Source: Dichetophora obliterata (Eukaryota; Arthropoda; Insecta; Diptera; Sciomyzidae). From it: DNA of 64,000 nucleotides. The position numbers were made by a program, and so were the translations under genes. Position 1 is the stretch's first letter. Each line of letters begins with the position of its first letter. The DNA lies in contig OY986435.1 of NCBI GenBank assembly GCA_963920525.1, positions 222,630,399 through 222,694,398 of the forward strand, read 5' to 3'. The notes below the pieces were generated by a model. The model saw only the letters and a list, made by a program, of their open reading frames with translations, had not been told where the DNA came from and did not search any database. Positions 1 to 12,391 of the stretch are shown here, in pieces.

Positions 1-1080
1 ATACTCATTTTTGAGTAAGTGGCTGATAATTAAAAAATATGATTAATTTTTTTTCGAATCATTAACATATGAGTACTACTTTGCAAACTTCTTATACTTA
101 TACATACTCATTTTTTTAGTAAGTGGCTCATGGATTCAAAAATGTGTTTCATTGTAGATCTCTGATTCGAATCACTGAGTTTTTAGCGAATAGTACTCGA
201 GTACTACTTATTTTTAAGTATTCGTTGCAGATTTTTGATACGACTGTAACGTCCGCAACAGAGGATTTAGCCATATTATATGTCCTTAAGGAAGTTTTTG
301 AAGTAAAATAAAAAATATATACGCAGTTATCATTGTTTTACTATTTCTCAACTTATCCAGAGACACAATTTCATATCTTGTGCCAATAAAGTAGCTGATA
401 TATGTCAGGTGCCTGTATCGGTAAATGGACGACCTCTGCACCTGCAGAAGTGCCAGTTCTGAAATACCTTGGGCAGGCACAATGTACGAAAAAATTTTCA
501 TAAACTTCGCAGTTTTTCGGTACTACTCGTAGCTTTTAAAAATAAAATTCAGTCCGATAATAGGGCCTTTTGTGCCTGAGTAGTTTGGTACGGACACAAA
601 TGGTTTTTTGAGTATAATACCATGTAAATAAGGTATTTGTAAAAAGTTATACCCCTAGTATATATTCTTATACATTCTATAATGAATTAAAATTCTGCTT
701 CCGCGCCTATTTAATAATTAATTGGTGTTTATGCTTTCCTTGCATTTTCTTTTATTCAAACATATGGTGTGCATAGCAAAGTAATTAACACTTAAATAGC
801 GATATACTGTCTATCATTTCTATGCTCATTTTATGCCACCCCACTTAGTCCAGTTTTCCTGATACCCGTTTGGTACTTAATTGAAATAACTACTTTAGAA
901 TTAAGAGAGAAAAACAAAAGGTAACGTTTTTCATTTCATTAGCTCCCTTGGGTGTTGGCTAAAATAAGCTAATGTTTGCAGAGATTTTGTTATACTCAGC
1001 CGTGTTACCACAAACTGATTTGCTACTAATACATCAAATATTTCTGGGCATTTAATGTTAACATTCGTTCGTATTAAAGG
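1..1080. other. No gene recognised; AT-rich non-coding DNA
   Basis: No coding region, RNA gene or complete transposon is seen here. A short motif containing atactcattttt and agtaagtggct occurs at about 1-27 and again at 104-130, so a piece of roughly 105 bp is directly repeated. The short open frames are ordinary chance frames. The stretch is probably intronic or intergenic. Confidence 0.4.
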
Positions 1081-1559
1081 CAGTGGCGGATCTGCCACTT
1101 AGCAAAAGTAGCAAATGCTACGGGCCCCACGCATTCACATCTGTCTAAGCGTAAAAGAAAAATCAACTAAGATAGGAGCATTAAAATATTTTTAAAACTA
1201 AGATAGGTTTAATTTTTACTACTACCAACAATTGCTCCAGGTTAATGGAAAAACGTTGGTACACATAATTCCTGCCTTTTTATCAATAATTTTTTCTTAT
1301 AAATCTTTTTGTATTAAACAATACAAACAACATCGTAAATAGTCTGTGATAATAAAAAAATGTAAACTTAGTTTTTGGTAGTTTTTTTCAATCAAGTTAA
1401 AATATGAAAATATTCAGATTTTTTAAATTTGACCTAAAAATGTAAAAATTTAAAAAAATTAGAAAAATTTTTGTTATTATTTAACAATTACTTTTATTGG
1501 TCTGTTCAAACATACCTCAAACGTTGTAATTAACACGGTTAGTAATCTTGGAATAAATT

Positions 1560-1990
1560 TTAATACAGTATTACAGAGATTTTTTATACAACAAGTATTA
1601 AATTTAAACTACTCAATTGATTACAAAATTTTCAAATTTATTTTGTTTTACATTTTAATACAGTTCAAATATTACAACGATATTTTATACCCTTGGAATT
1701 AATTCGATACTGTGGTGAATATTGTATTTAATTTTTAAGGAATGCTGTATTATATATCAATAAAACTTTGCATTAAATTTTAATACAATTCATATATATA
1801 AACAATATTTTATACCCTTTGGAATTAATTTGATACCATGGTTAATATAATAATTAATTTTTAATACAAAATCAGTACTAAAAATGAATACGCACTGAGC
1901 ATTAAATTTTAATACATATTTTTATTAAAAATAATTTTTAATATTTGGCTAGTATTTAATTTTAATACAATTTTGGTGTAGCCATATATG
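1560..1990. repeat. Degenerate tandem repeat, about 125-bp period
   Basis: The phrase tattttataccc followed by ggaattaatt and gatac occurs at about 1681 and about 1806, a spacing of 125 bp. The phrase aaattttaatac recurs around 1776, 1903 and 1963. No coding potential is visible. Confidence 0.5.
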
Positions 1991-2090
1991 TAAGCCAAGT
2001 TTTAAAATTTCTTCCAAGATTTCTAACCGTGAAGTAAGCATTGTAGAATCTATGATTGCTCAAAAATTAATCTTTTCACTTTTTCTTAGT

Positions 2091-2511
2091 GAATTTTTCC
2101 AAAGAAACAACAACAACAACAACAAAGTTTTTTCAATATGAAAAGGAAAAAATCACTAGCTGATCTGATTGCAATTTCTACTCTGCTAAAAAATCTCATC
2201 GCCCCGATGGTGCAGTGCGTTAGCGCGCGCTTGCACGGGTATCACAAAGATTTCTGATGACGCTTTTAGCAGAGTAGAAATTGCAATCAGAACAGCTAGT
2301 GATTTTTTCCTTTTCATATTGAAAAAACTTTGTTGTTGTTGTTGTTTCTTTGGAAAAATTCGTTAGAACAATTAATTGTTCTAACTTTGACCTTTAGCTC
2401 AATAAACGATTTTAAACGATCAAACAACTAGAATTTGTATTTAAAATCGAGTATGATTTAAACTATCAAACATTTAGAATTTGTATTTAAATCATATAAA
2501 GTCAACATAAT
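2091..2511. repeat. CAA-rich dispersed repeat with a 100-bp fold-back
   Basis: Arms at 2091-2191 and 2264-2361 are near-perfect inverted repeats around a 72-bp loop that contains a tRNA A-box-like phrase (ggtgcagtgcgttagcgc). The tail to 2511 matches, in inverse orientation, copies at 44021-44310 and 62350-62638, which lack the second arm. The family has a (caa)n run, the palindrome caattaattg and a conserved gttgactttatatgattt end. A protein-coding role is not seen. The 62-kb copy is interrupted in its loop region by an LTR. Confidence 0.75.
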
Positions 2512-2755
2512 TTATTCAAAACTTTATTGTGCAAAGACTTTCTATAGTTTTCAAGAATTCTGTGATAAAAAAATAATCTACTATGTCCCAGACCTATGAC
2601 CAGAGACGTAAGGAACCGACGTAAGGAACAGACAGACATACAAATACAAATGTTAAAAATTACATTTTTGGAATCCACATCCTTCAAAATGTTCAGCGCA
2701 GAAAAAATTTCCAAATAACATTAAATGTACAAATATTTTTACAATTTTATTATAT

Positions 2756-3640
2756 GTACTAGCTGAAACCCGGCGCGTTGCTGCCACTCTCCCTATTCAA
2801 ACGCCCATAAAATGTTATCAGTTAAACAGCATGTCTAAATTGAGGTCAAATACTGAATTCCGAGACTGTGCGACCTATATCCACAAAGCTATTCGATATA
2901 ACAATTTTGGGTTGTATAGGAAGTGCCACGCCCTCTTGATCACCCCTCATAGAATGTAATCAATTAAACTTCATGTGTACATGGAGGTCGAATACCGAAT
3001 ACCAAAACTGTGCGACATATAACTCCAAATATATTCGATAACACAAATTTGGGTTGTATGGGAGGTGCCACTTCCCTTTTCCCTACGTTCATAAAATTTT
3101 ACCAATGAAACTGCATGTGTAAATTGAGGTCGAATACTGAATTCCGATGCTGTGCGACCTATAACTCCAAAGCTATTTGATAGCACAAAGTTGGGTTGTA
3201 TGGGAAGTGTCCCTCAACCTTTTCCCTACGCCCATAAAATGTAAGAAATGAAAGTGCATGTATAAATTTAGGTCGAATACCGATTTCTTACGCTGTCAAC
3301 CTATAACTTCAAAGCAATTCGATATTGCAAATTTGGGATGTAAGGGAGATGTCAGGCCTCCCTGTCCAACGCCCATAAAAAAAAAATCATTGAAACTGCA
3401 TGTGTAAATTGAGGTCAAAAACTGAATTCCAAAGCTGAATTCCTATAAATTCAAAGCTATTCGATATCACCAATTTGGGTTGTATGAGAGGTGCCCCTCC
3501 CCCTTGTCCAACTCCCATAAAATTTCATCACTGAATCGGTACGTCTAAATTGTGGTCGAATACCGAATTTCTAAGCTGTGCAACCCATAACGCTATTCGA
3601 TAACACAAATTGTTTTTATATTAATGGGAGGTAAAAGAAG
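2756..3640. repeat. Six-copy 143-bp tandem array
   Basis: The phrase acgcccataaaat (with variants) recurs at about 2801, 2943, 3085, 3228, 3369 and 3511, giving a period of 141-143 bp. Each unit also carries gaggtcgaatac, gctgtgcgacc and tttgggttgtatggg. Units differ from each other by perhaps 15-25 percent by eye. A single related unit lies at 42715-42870. Open frames crossing the array are not conserved between units. Confidence 0.85.
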
Positions 3641-5990
3641 ATGTGGCATTTCTTCTTAAACCATCTCGTACTCAAAGCAAAGCCACTTACAAAATTTGAG
3701 CTCAATCGGACCAATAGTTTCGGAGTATTGTGATATTTCCAAAAGTAGGCGTAGATGAAGTGTGACAACGCCCGTTTTTATTAAAGTTAGTGACAGTCAT
3801 CATAAGAACTTATTTACCAAATTTTAATTTAATACGACCAAAACCTTCTTAAATATAGCATTTTTATTGATTTGTGGGCGATAAAAGGGGTACGGCATTA
3901 CTTTTTTCCTAAACCTTTGCGTAGCAGTTACGAACAAACCAGTAGAAGGAAGTATCCTATTTGGTCTAGTCGTTTTCAAGTTTTAAGCATCCGAACAAAT
4001 CACGATTCATTTTTATATGTACAGATATTGATTTGTGGGCGCTAAAAGTGGGCGTGAAAACATTTATGTATCGTGACTGCCTCTTGGAGCACCTACACAG
4101 CAAGTTTCAGTAAAAAATGAGTAGAACTCCGGAATTGCCATGATTTCGAAAAAGTGGGCGTATATATATTGCGACGAAAAACTAATTTCTGTACAGTTAC
4201 TGACAGTTACCATCTGAACAAAATGATAATATCTTAGTTTTTACGATCGAAACCGTCTGATATATATCCCTTATTTGGTTTGTGGTTGATAGCGCAAATT
4301 TGGCTTGTATGGGAGGAACCACGCCCCCTCGTCCGAACGTTACCAAACCTCACAGGAACAATCTATCTCCTCGGCAAACGTTGTTCTGCCACAGACCGCC
4401 TTACTGCTATACACAAAAATGTCAAGAAATGTCAAATATATTCACCATTTTCAGTACAGCTGCCGAAAGTAGCCATGTGCACTAAATAACCACATTTTAG
4501 TCTAATACGATCAAAACCGTGCGAAATATAGCATTTTTGTTGTTTTGCAAGCGGTAAAAAGGGGTGCGGTAAAATGTTTCCCTTGAGCCATTTCGTAATC
4601 GAAACAAATCGACTGCCCAAATTTCAGCTCAATTTAGGTTAAGCCTGGCGCACTTTACTTCACTGGACGCTAACTCCCCGAAAAGTGAGTTTAACTAAAG
4701 TAGGGCAGGCCTATTTTTAGTGCACTTGCCGAGAGTAACCATATGTACTGAATTACAAAATTTTTGTCTAATACGACCCAAACCGTTGAAATAAAACGTT
4801 TTCATTGGTTTGTGGGCGGTAAAAGGGGGGCGTGGAGACCAATTTTTAGTACAGTTGCTAACAGTAACCGTACAAACTAAGCCAACATTTTAGCTCAATC
4901 GACCCAGTAGTCAATTTTGATGGTTTCTTAAAAAGTGGGTGTGGCTATATAGCGCTGACGCCCTTTTTTAGTACAATTGCCGAAAGTAACCATACAAACT
5001 TAAGTATCATATGTTAGTCTCATACGGCCAAAACTGCATGAAATATAGCATTTTCACTGATTTGTGGGCGCAAAAGGGGGCGTGGAAACCAATTTTTCGT
5101 ACAGTTACTGTCAGTAACTTCACAAACCAAAGTAACAAATTTAAGTCTTATACGACCAAAACCGTCTGAAATAAACCATTTTCATTTATTTGTGGGCGGT
5201 AAAAGGGGGCGTGGAAACCCATTTTAAGGACAGTTGTCGACAGTAACCGTACATACTAAATTACAAAATTTTAGCCATATTCGACCCAAGCCGACTGAAA
5301 TATAACATTTTTATTGATTTGGGGGCGGTAAAAGGGGGGTGTGGCAAATTTTTTTCCTCAACCATCTCGTACCTGAAACAAATCGACTGCCAAAATTTCA
5401 GGTCAATCGGTTCAGTAGTTTTGGAGTCTATAGACATCACACAGCCAGACACACATCGTTTTGCTTTATATATATATATATAGATATTGATTTGTGGGCG
5501 TTAAAAGTGGGCGTGAAAACATTTATAAATTGTGTTCATCTCTTGGAGCACCTAAACAGCAAGTTTCACTGTAAAAATGTGCAGAACTCCGGAATTGCCA
5601 TGATTTCGAAAAAGTGGGCGTATTTATATAACGACCACGCCCATTTTTTGTACAGTTACCGACAGTAACTATCTGAACAAAATCACCAAATCTTAGTTTT
5701 TTACGATTGAAACCGTGAGATATTTTTCTTTTTTTTTTGTTTGTGATCGATGGAGCAAATTTGGCTTGTATGGGAGGTACCACGCCCCCTTCTCCAATCG
5801 TTACGAAACCTCACAGGAACACTCTCAAGATGTGGCTTTATTTTCCCTGAAAATTTCATAAAGATCGGTTCAGCGGTTTTGGAGTCTATACGTGATATAG
5901 CCACATACCCACCCACATACCCACCCACATACCCACATACCCACATACATACATCCATTTTTATATATATAGATAAAATTGCAGCAATAA
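3640..5990. repeat. Degenerate GTGGGCG-rich tandem array
   Basis: The array is built from roughly 130-260-bp units with the phrases tttgtgggcggtaaaag, acagttgccgacagtaacc and tacgaccaaaaccgt, each seen many times between 3880 and 5745. It ends with ggttcagcggttttggagtc followed by TATA-rich runs. An inverse-orientation relative occupies 54395-55395. Short open frames on both strands are products of the repeat and have no recognisable domain. Confidence 0.7.
5895..5955. repeat. Microsatellite of CCCACATA units
   Basis: An irregular run of cataccca and cacata units marks the end of the preceding array. Confidence 0.85.
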
Positions 5991-6120
5991 AAATATGAAT
6001 CTGTCAACCAGAACAGCAAGTGCTTTTTCTCCACACAAAATTTTTGACCCTACACCAAAATTGCGCGTGTAGAGTTATATGCCCAAAAATTTTCGATCCT
6101 ACAGCATACTAAGCTTTAAA

Positions 6121-6532
6121 CAGTGATGTGCGGCGTAGACAACTTGATGTCAACAAAACTATTGTCGGCAGTGTCGACAATGTCGTGTAGACAATTGCTT
6201 CTAACGACGTGTAGATAATTAATGTAAGAGGCTGCATGTTTATTGTGATTTTTAATTAAATTGAGTCCAAGTACGGAGTGTTCCTTATTTTTACGCCTTC
6301 TGGGCATGGTTTTTGTTTGTTTGTGCTAAAATTTGTTAGTTTGTGTTAATTAAACGAATTTTCAAAAGAATTTAGAACCAGCATAATCTAAATAGAACTT
6401 GCATTTTCGCAGTGTTGCATTTTGTTGACATTGTTTACACAATTCTCGACATTGTCTACATTGTCGACACTTTCTACGTTATCGACACCAAAATGTCGAC
6501 AATTAAAAACGACGCGTCGAGGAACATCACTG
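6121..6532. mobile_element. hAT-like MITE, 412 bp
   Basis: The ends are CAGTGATGTGCGGCG and, inverted, CAGTGATGTTCCTCG. The flanks gctttaaa (6113-6120) and gctttaag (6533-6540) match at 7 of 8 positions, which fits the 8-bp target duplication of hAT elements. Subterminal regions are dense in tgtcgaca and gtagacaa motifs in both orientations, possible transposase-binding repeats. No transposase is encoded. Confidence 0.75.
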
Positions 6533-6540
6533 GCTTTAAG

Positions 6541-7795
6541 GTCCACTGATTATAAGCATAAAAAATTACAAACAACGTTTAAGTCGGCTTAATAACTCTA
6601 TCAAAGACCACGTGAGTTTCTTTGCATTAGAAATAAGGATACACCTGAATGGGTTGAAATAGAATCTAATGAAGAATTTGAAGAATCCTCAACAAAGCTT
6701 CTAGCTTTTCAATCCCAGTGATTGAGAGCATCGATTCTTGGATTCAAGATGGAATAGCTTAAAATGATGATATAAATAAATACATAATATTATTTTTTTT
6801 TATATTGTACCTTTAATTTATATAGTCATATATATTTATATAGTCAGTAATACTAGTGTCTTCAAAATGTTGTTTTTACATTTTTTACAAAGTTCTACAG
6901 CTCAAGAAATAATTTTTGTGAACAAAATTTTCAAATATTTCAAACCACTCCAAAGTTATATACACACATATTTATGTTTTAAGCCATTTTTGTTTATATA
7001 GAAATATGCGTGGGAGAAACAGTTCTTCCGTGTATCTGAACCGTTTTTGATAATTTTTTTTAAAAAAAAAATATTTTATCTTTCGCCTAAAATATTAGCG
7101 TTTAAACAACATTTCTTAAGTAAAACCTAAACTATAAAAAATGGAAGAACATGGTGTAAGAGAAAATTTTCGACATTAATACAACGCACAAAAAACATTT
7201 TTCGCTATCTCTTACGAATACTCTACAATAAGCATTTTTGTATGTAACATGTGTGAATACATATTGTGATGGTGGAATTTTGACATCAAAATTATGGCGA
7301 AATCTTGAAAACTATAGCTTTTCTCAGTACAACGTGTTTTTACATGAAATGCCCTGGTTGTGAAAAATAACGGTTTACGAAAGTTTTTATGGGGAATGTT
7401 TTTACAGATATTTTAAAAAAATTTAGACTATTTTTATATCAAAATTATTGCGATAATTTGAAACTTAAGATTTTCTTAGTACAGCACATTTTCTTAAATC
7501 TCATGACTCAGAACTAGAAAAAAGCGATTGAAATTTCAGAAGGTCAGTCGATTTTCGGCCACAGGCAATACTAGTTTTAAATGAATAGTTCTTTAGAAAC
7601 GTGCTTCCGAAATGTAGAAATGTCTTGCGCATTTACAATAATTATCTCTCGTGATAACCAACTGCAGTGGGGAACGTTATTTTTCAATATTAAAGCGCAT
7701 TAAAATTGAGTTAAGAAACAGGATGGGCCAAAAACGTCTAAATCACCCCACCTTGAATATAGAATATGATTTTCTAAGAGAAATTGATGTAAATA
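6541..7795. other. No gene recognised
   Basis: AT-rich sequence with no supported reading frame or transposon end. Phrases such as gaaaactatagcttttctcagtacaa (about 7307) and gaaacttaagattttcttagtacag (about 7460) hint at a diverged repeat of about 155 bp. Confidence 0.35.
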
Positions 7796-8995
7796 ATTAA
7801 ATCTCAAAATGTTCACACATTAACACGGAACACATAAGAAAATATGACCTCATGTCTTCACTTCAGTCCGGCATTCGACCTGGGCACAGTTGCGCTACAG
7901 CAGTCTTAAAGATTGTAGATGACATAAGGCTGACATACGACTTAGAGTACTTAAATTTACTCTGCCTGTTGGATTTTTCCAAGGCATTTGACTCTGTTGA
8001 CTATTCTCTATTGTGTCAGTAACTTGTAAATAACTTAGTTGAGTTATTATATACTAAGTACAGTTACTTGTATATTATATTATACAATTATATACTTTAT
8101 TATATACTAATTCAACTGTACTTGTACAGACCTATTAACCTTGTTGATGATTTATGTAAATAGTAGGTTGAATGAGAACTTAATGAGTATAACTGAATGG
8201 GCTGAATCTAATAGGCTCAAGTTAAATCCCATTAAATCATAATTCTTACCGATTTCTAAATCCAATCACTCTCTCTCTAGAATACCAGTTATTTATCTTA
8301 ATGTGGTCGAACTGAGCTTTGTTGATAAAGTGAAGAATAATGCCAATCATATCTTATTCGGATGTTGTATATAGTAGAATCGATTCCAGGTCTAAACTTA
8401 AGCTACAACATGTTTTCAACAACGCAGTAAGATAGGTTTATGGTCTTCGGAAGTTTGACCGCATCAGTCACGTGGGCAATCAAATACTTGGTTGCAATAT
8501 TTTTAATTACCTGGATGCTAGAAACTGCATATTCTTATATAACTTGATGCATACCAAAATAAGCTTAAACTTTGTAGATCTAATAGAAATCTTAATCTGA
8601 CTATTCCTGTGCATAATTATTTGAACTCCAACAGACTATTTTTCGTGAACGCAATCAGATTGTGGAATTCGTTGCCTGTTAGAATTAAAAGTATCCCTAT
8701 TAAGCACATCTTTAAGCATGAAATTTTTCTATACTTTTCTTAATACTGTCTCTTCGTCTTTCTATCAATATCTATATAATTAATTTTAAGTCCAGATTTG
8801 CTTATTACTTGTATTTTGATGTTACAATATAATTAAGTGCTTTTTCACCTTATTTCTTTTTAAATAACTTAATTATTAGCTTTAAATATTATTTACTTTT
8901 TCGATTGACTATCCTATAACTTGTTGAAAATTTGTTAATTCGTATTGCATTTAAAAGACTACGTCTTACATTAATTTCAATAAATAAACATTAAT
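7796..8995 (+). pseudogene. LINE reverse-transcriptase relic
   Basis: Near 7860-8025 the + strand encodes LQSGIRPGHSC followed by a LLDFSKAFDSVD motif, the first aspartate block of non-LTR reverse transcriptases. Near 8180-8310 it encodes an ITEWAESNRLKLNP-like block. Near 8400-8580 it encodes the downstream thumb/connection region with VYGLRKFDRISHV. The piece holding the YADD catalytic block is missing, because the sequence between 8030 and 8150 is an AT-rich disruption. Several stops and frame changes make it non-functional. It ends in an AATAAATAAA-rich tail near 8990. Clade is uncertain (Jockey or CR1 type). Confidence 0.8.
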
Positions 8996-9901
8996 TAAAT
9001 CCAAAAAAGTTAATTTTTAAGAAAGTCTTCTCTTCTTTTTATTTAGACCCTCAATTTAAGAATCTAAAGCAAACAAGGGCAAGAATTTGCTGCGGGCCCC
9101 GCGCTAAGTTAATGCGGCACTGACTAAAAACCAGGGAGTAATTGAAATATTCCCACTTCTGTAACTGAGCGTAGTAAATGGATACAATATGCTACAATTT
9201 ACCATCATTCGTTTGGAACTTCTCTTCGTTCCATTTCATCAGGACGTCATTGAAAGGGAATGGTAAGCTTCCAAGGCGTGCACTGATGATTCCCCCTCCG
9301 TCAATTAAAAATTGAAGAGATGGCTTGCATAATCTATGAGCAAGTGCCGAAAAGTAAAACATCATCAACAAAACCTAAGTACATTAAACCTGTTGCGATG
9401 AAGAAACTTGTGCAAGAAAGGTAAAGCTGGGGTGATTTGATGCAAGGGTGTGAGGCAGACACAGAAAATAGCTGCAGGGTTGTTCAAGCATTGAAATCTG
9501 CGATGAACAAAGCCAAAGGTTGAATCCCCGTCTCTTACAATATTTTAAATGTTATTATAACAAATGATTTCTTGTGAAAATCACAAATATATCATAGGAT
9601 TTTTTTCGCGGTTAGTTTTTTCCAATAAAATAAAACCACTTCTTGGATTATTTGCATGACATCGTCGTCAATTGGATTAGTAGGCGGAAAAATCGTGAGC
9701 CGTTTATTAAACAAGCAAAGTATAACATATATACATACCTGCTACTTTTACAATAACAAAATAATTTTTTAAAATTGGTTTAGCATAGCTATGAATCTAT
9801 CTTAAAAGCAGAATAACTCAGCACGAATGCCTGATTTTCAATATTCATAAAGCAGGTTATATTTTAAAATAAATCTACAATGAGACACAATTTAATCTTA
9901 C
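8996..9901. other. No gene recognised; probable intron
   Basis: Apart from the GGGCCC-containing end motif near 9095-9122, no element or gene is clear. A minus-strand open stretch around 9600-9720 contains DDDVMQIIQEVV but has no convincing splice sites or homolog I can name. Confidence 0.3.
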
Positions 9902-9948
9902 CATCTTCGTTCTTTTTTAATATCCCAGCAGGCGGTGATGACGGAAAT
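9902..9948 (-). CDS. Candidate host-gene exon, 47 nt
   Basis: On the minus strand a strong acceptor (a long T/C-rich tract ending ctactgccag) lies just above 9948, and a good donor (gtaaga) lies just below 9902. The exon reads one leading base, then FPSSPPAGILKKNED, then one trailing base. The leading base completes the codon left open by the exon at 42141-42219 (AG plus A gives arginine), so the phases match. Neighbouring DNA is non-coding. The gene is not recognised; the proline-rich PPAGILKK stretch looks like a disordered cytoplasmic or regulatory region. Further 3' exons would lie outside the window or escaped notice. Confidence 0.5.
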
Positions 9949-10555
9949 CTGGCAGTAGATGCAGAAGAAATTTTTACATGCGTGAAAGAGAAAAAAAAAT
10001 AAAAGATATTTAGCTTTAAATAATCACAATTTTTAGAAAATACATTTTATTTTGTTTGATCTTTAGTGGCTTGCTAAGTTATCAATATTAATAATAATAT
10101 TAAGGGAGGAGTTAGTGGCAGATATACAGAATTATACGAAAAATATTGTAGAACATCTGAGCTCAAAGACAGAGGCGTTGTCTTGATTAAATAAATATAT
10201 TCGAATTTTAACTAATTTTTCATAGATGGAAAGTGTTTAGAAGTGTTGCAAAAATATTTATAATAAAACTGTGATACAATTTGAGAGCCACCGCGGGGAT
10301 CGCAGAAAACTCAAAAACAGGGTGAAAGTATACCTGAAATAAATACGATTTGCCAAAGGTCTTCGAAAAGTTAGTCCCTCTGTTTTTTTAATACGCTTTT
10401 TTGGTTTGGTTGATTTGGGATGGCCACTAGGGTGACCCTCATAATGCAAAAAATTTTTTGTTTTGGAATTTCGAAACGCATACCCTTTAATTTTTTAATA
10501 TATAGAAAATTATATCTAGATATGAAATTTTATTGTTCTATCATGATTGCAACCC
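9949..10555. other. Intronic; dispersed repeat fragment at the right
   Basis: No gene is seen. The segment 10405-10490, read on the minus strand, shares GGGTATGCG and a CACCCTAGTGGCCATCC-like phrase with 19437-19500, so it belongs to a dispersed repeat family of unknown type. Confidence 0.4.
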
Positions 10556-12075
10556 GTGGCGACTAAGGGCGCGTTTATAGTGGCGACTTGTTGCTGGGCC
10601 GGACCGAGATGGAAACGCGTCCTGCCAAAAGCAGCTGGAAGTGCGTATAGTGCGCGCTTGTCGCTGGTGACTTGTTTCAGCTGGTTTTTGACTATTTTGG
10701 TTTGTTTGTATATATTAGTTTTTTTTTTGTTTATTTTTGCAACCGAAACATCAAAAAAGCCACATGATTTCGTTCATTCATTTTGCTTTCCTCAAACCAA
10801 CAAGTGCAGAGACGAAAATTCGAAAAACACTGCTGAAACGCGCTTCCTGCAACTGCAAGTCGTTTCAAGTCACTTGAGGTACCAACTTGTTTCGACTTTT
10901 TTCGCAAGTGTTTTCTGCTGGTTTTTGTTGCCTTCTTGTTGTGTTTTTATTTCAAATTTTTTTTTTGACAAAAAAGAAGATCGTAGAAAGAAAGCACAAT
11001 AAAAAAACGTACATCAGCTGCTGGCCCAAGATTTTTTGATGCTATGACTCAGCTAAAACGCACTTCAAGCCGCATGAAGCCACTTGATCATCCAACTGGT
11101 TTAAACTTTTTTTAACTTTTTTCTTTAGGTTCTGTTTTTGTTGTATTATTTTTGATTTTAAGCCACACAAAACTAATCTAAACAAAGTTGTTACATCTTG
11201 TTGCTGCTATTTTTGTTTGTTTACTTTTGTGCTTAAAATCAAATGGAAAGGAAGAGCGCACGTAAGAAAATTTGATAATCTTCGATTCTCTGTTTTAGAT
11301 GAAACTCACTTGCAGCCGCTAATCGACGAATTGCTTCACCGGCTGGTTTAGCTTTTTTCACTATTTCTCTTTTTGTTTTCTGTGTGCAACAGTTGATAGA
11401 AATTTATCTTTGTTGCTTCTTTATAGTGCTGTTTCTGTGTGTATTTTTTGCGGGCAAGAAAATACAGCATAACAACAGCGAAATTTCGTGTTCTTGTATG
11501 CTTATTACTTTTCTTGTTTGTCTTCTTTGTTGCTATCGTGTGGTTCTTTGTTTTTTTGAATGAGTGAATTCAAGGAAATACAGAATCGATCGCGACGCTG
11601 GCAGTCAAGTGTGCTGCAATTTGTGGTTTTTTCGTGTATCAATATTTTTCCGAGGAATTTAGTTTGCTACCGCCAGCGTTGCCAACTTTGTGGGAAAAAT
11701 CCCTTTTCATTCGTTTGTTCATTTTACACACTTGCTTTTGTGCAAGAAAAAGAAAAGACGAAGAAAAGGAGCAACAGCAAAAACAACAAAAAATTTTTTT
11801 CCTTGTTTCCTTTTAAATTTCATGTTATTTAACGAAAGTAATAAGCAAGCAACGTGTAAAATGAATCAAAACACAAGCAAACCGTGCGAGCGAGCGAGAA
11901 AGCAACAATCGGGAAGATGGAAACCAGCGCACAAGTCACTTGAAGTTGCAAGCTCGGCTGGCACTATACGCACTTTGAGCTTGTTTCATATGATTGTATG
12001 TGCAGCGTTTTCCAGCTTTCCTTCTCGGTTCGGTCCGGTCCAGCAACAAGTCGCCACAAGTCGCATAATACAGTA
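10556..12075. mobile_element. Non-coding inverted-repeat DNA element, about 1.5 kb
   Basis: The left end (about 10585) contains gtggcgacttgttgctgg and the right end (about 12040-12060) contains its reverse complement, each continuing into a matching ggaccgga stretch. The interior carries several variants of an acttgaag / aacttgttt / ctggtttt phrase spaced about 180-250 bp apart. Open frames of 90-150 codons exist but have no recognisable domain, so I treat them as chance. The exact ends and target duplication were not resolved and the superfamily is unknown. Confidence 0.5.
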
Positions 12076-12391
12076 AATGAAAACAATGAAAAGATACATT
12101 AACGGCCGTTTTATTCACTCTCAGTTAAAATCCCTAATGTGGATTAAATTTAACTGGCAGTTAAAAACAACTTTGTAATGAAAATCCAAAGTTAAAATTT
12201 CGTTTTTTTCAACCTCAGCTAAATCTAACTGGCAGTTAAAAAATGTCAGTTAAATTTTAATTTTAATTAAATATTACCCAGGGAAATTTGGGTTTATTGT
12301 CAACACAAATGACAGTTTGTCATTTGTTTTTACTTATTGTGCGTTTTAAATTTAAACAATTTTTCACTGACGAGCAAAAAAACAATTTAAA

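Larger units (their letters stand above)
1081..9122. mobile_element. Possible frame of an old hAT-like element
   Basis: The left end reads CAGTGGCGG and the right end, reverse-complemented, CAGTGCCGC. Both are followed within about 45 bp by GGGCCC and GCAAAT motifs. CAG...CTG ends are typical of hAT elements. The flanking 8-mers (attaaagg and actaaaaa) match at only 5 of 8 positions, so a target duplication is not proven. Everything between would be later insertions, including the LINE relic, a MITE and repeat arrays. It could be two unrelated solo ends. Confidence 0.25.

Noticed and set aside
2756..3640. CRISPR-like reading of the regular 143-bp repeats
   Set aside because: Units are contiguous and diverged, with no short conserved repeat plus unique spacers; the DNA is insect nuclear.
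4280..5998. Several 60-110 codon frames in the GTGGGCG array
   Set aside because: They follow repeat units, are not conserved between units, and have no domain.
9600..9720. Minus-strand open stretch with DDDVMQIIQEVV
   Set aside because: Protein-like, but no acceptor or donor fits and no second copy or homolog could be named.
10547..11002. 151-codon frame in the 10.5-12.1 kb element
   Set aside because: Runs through a terminal inverted repeat and low-complexity T-rich DNA; no domain.
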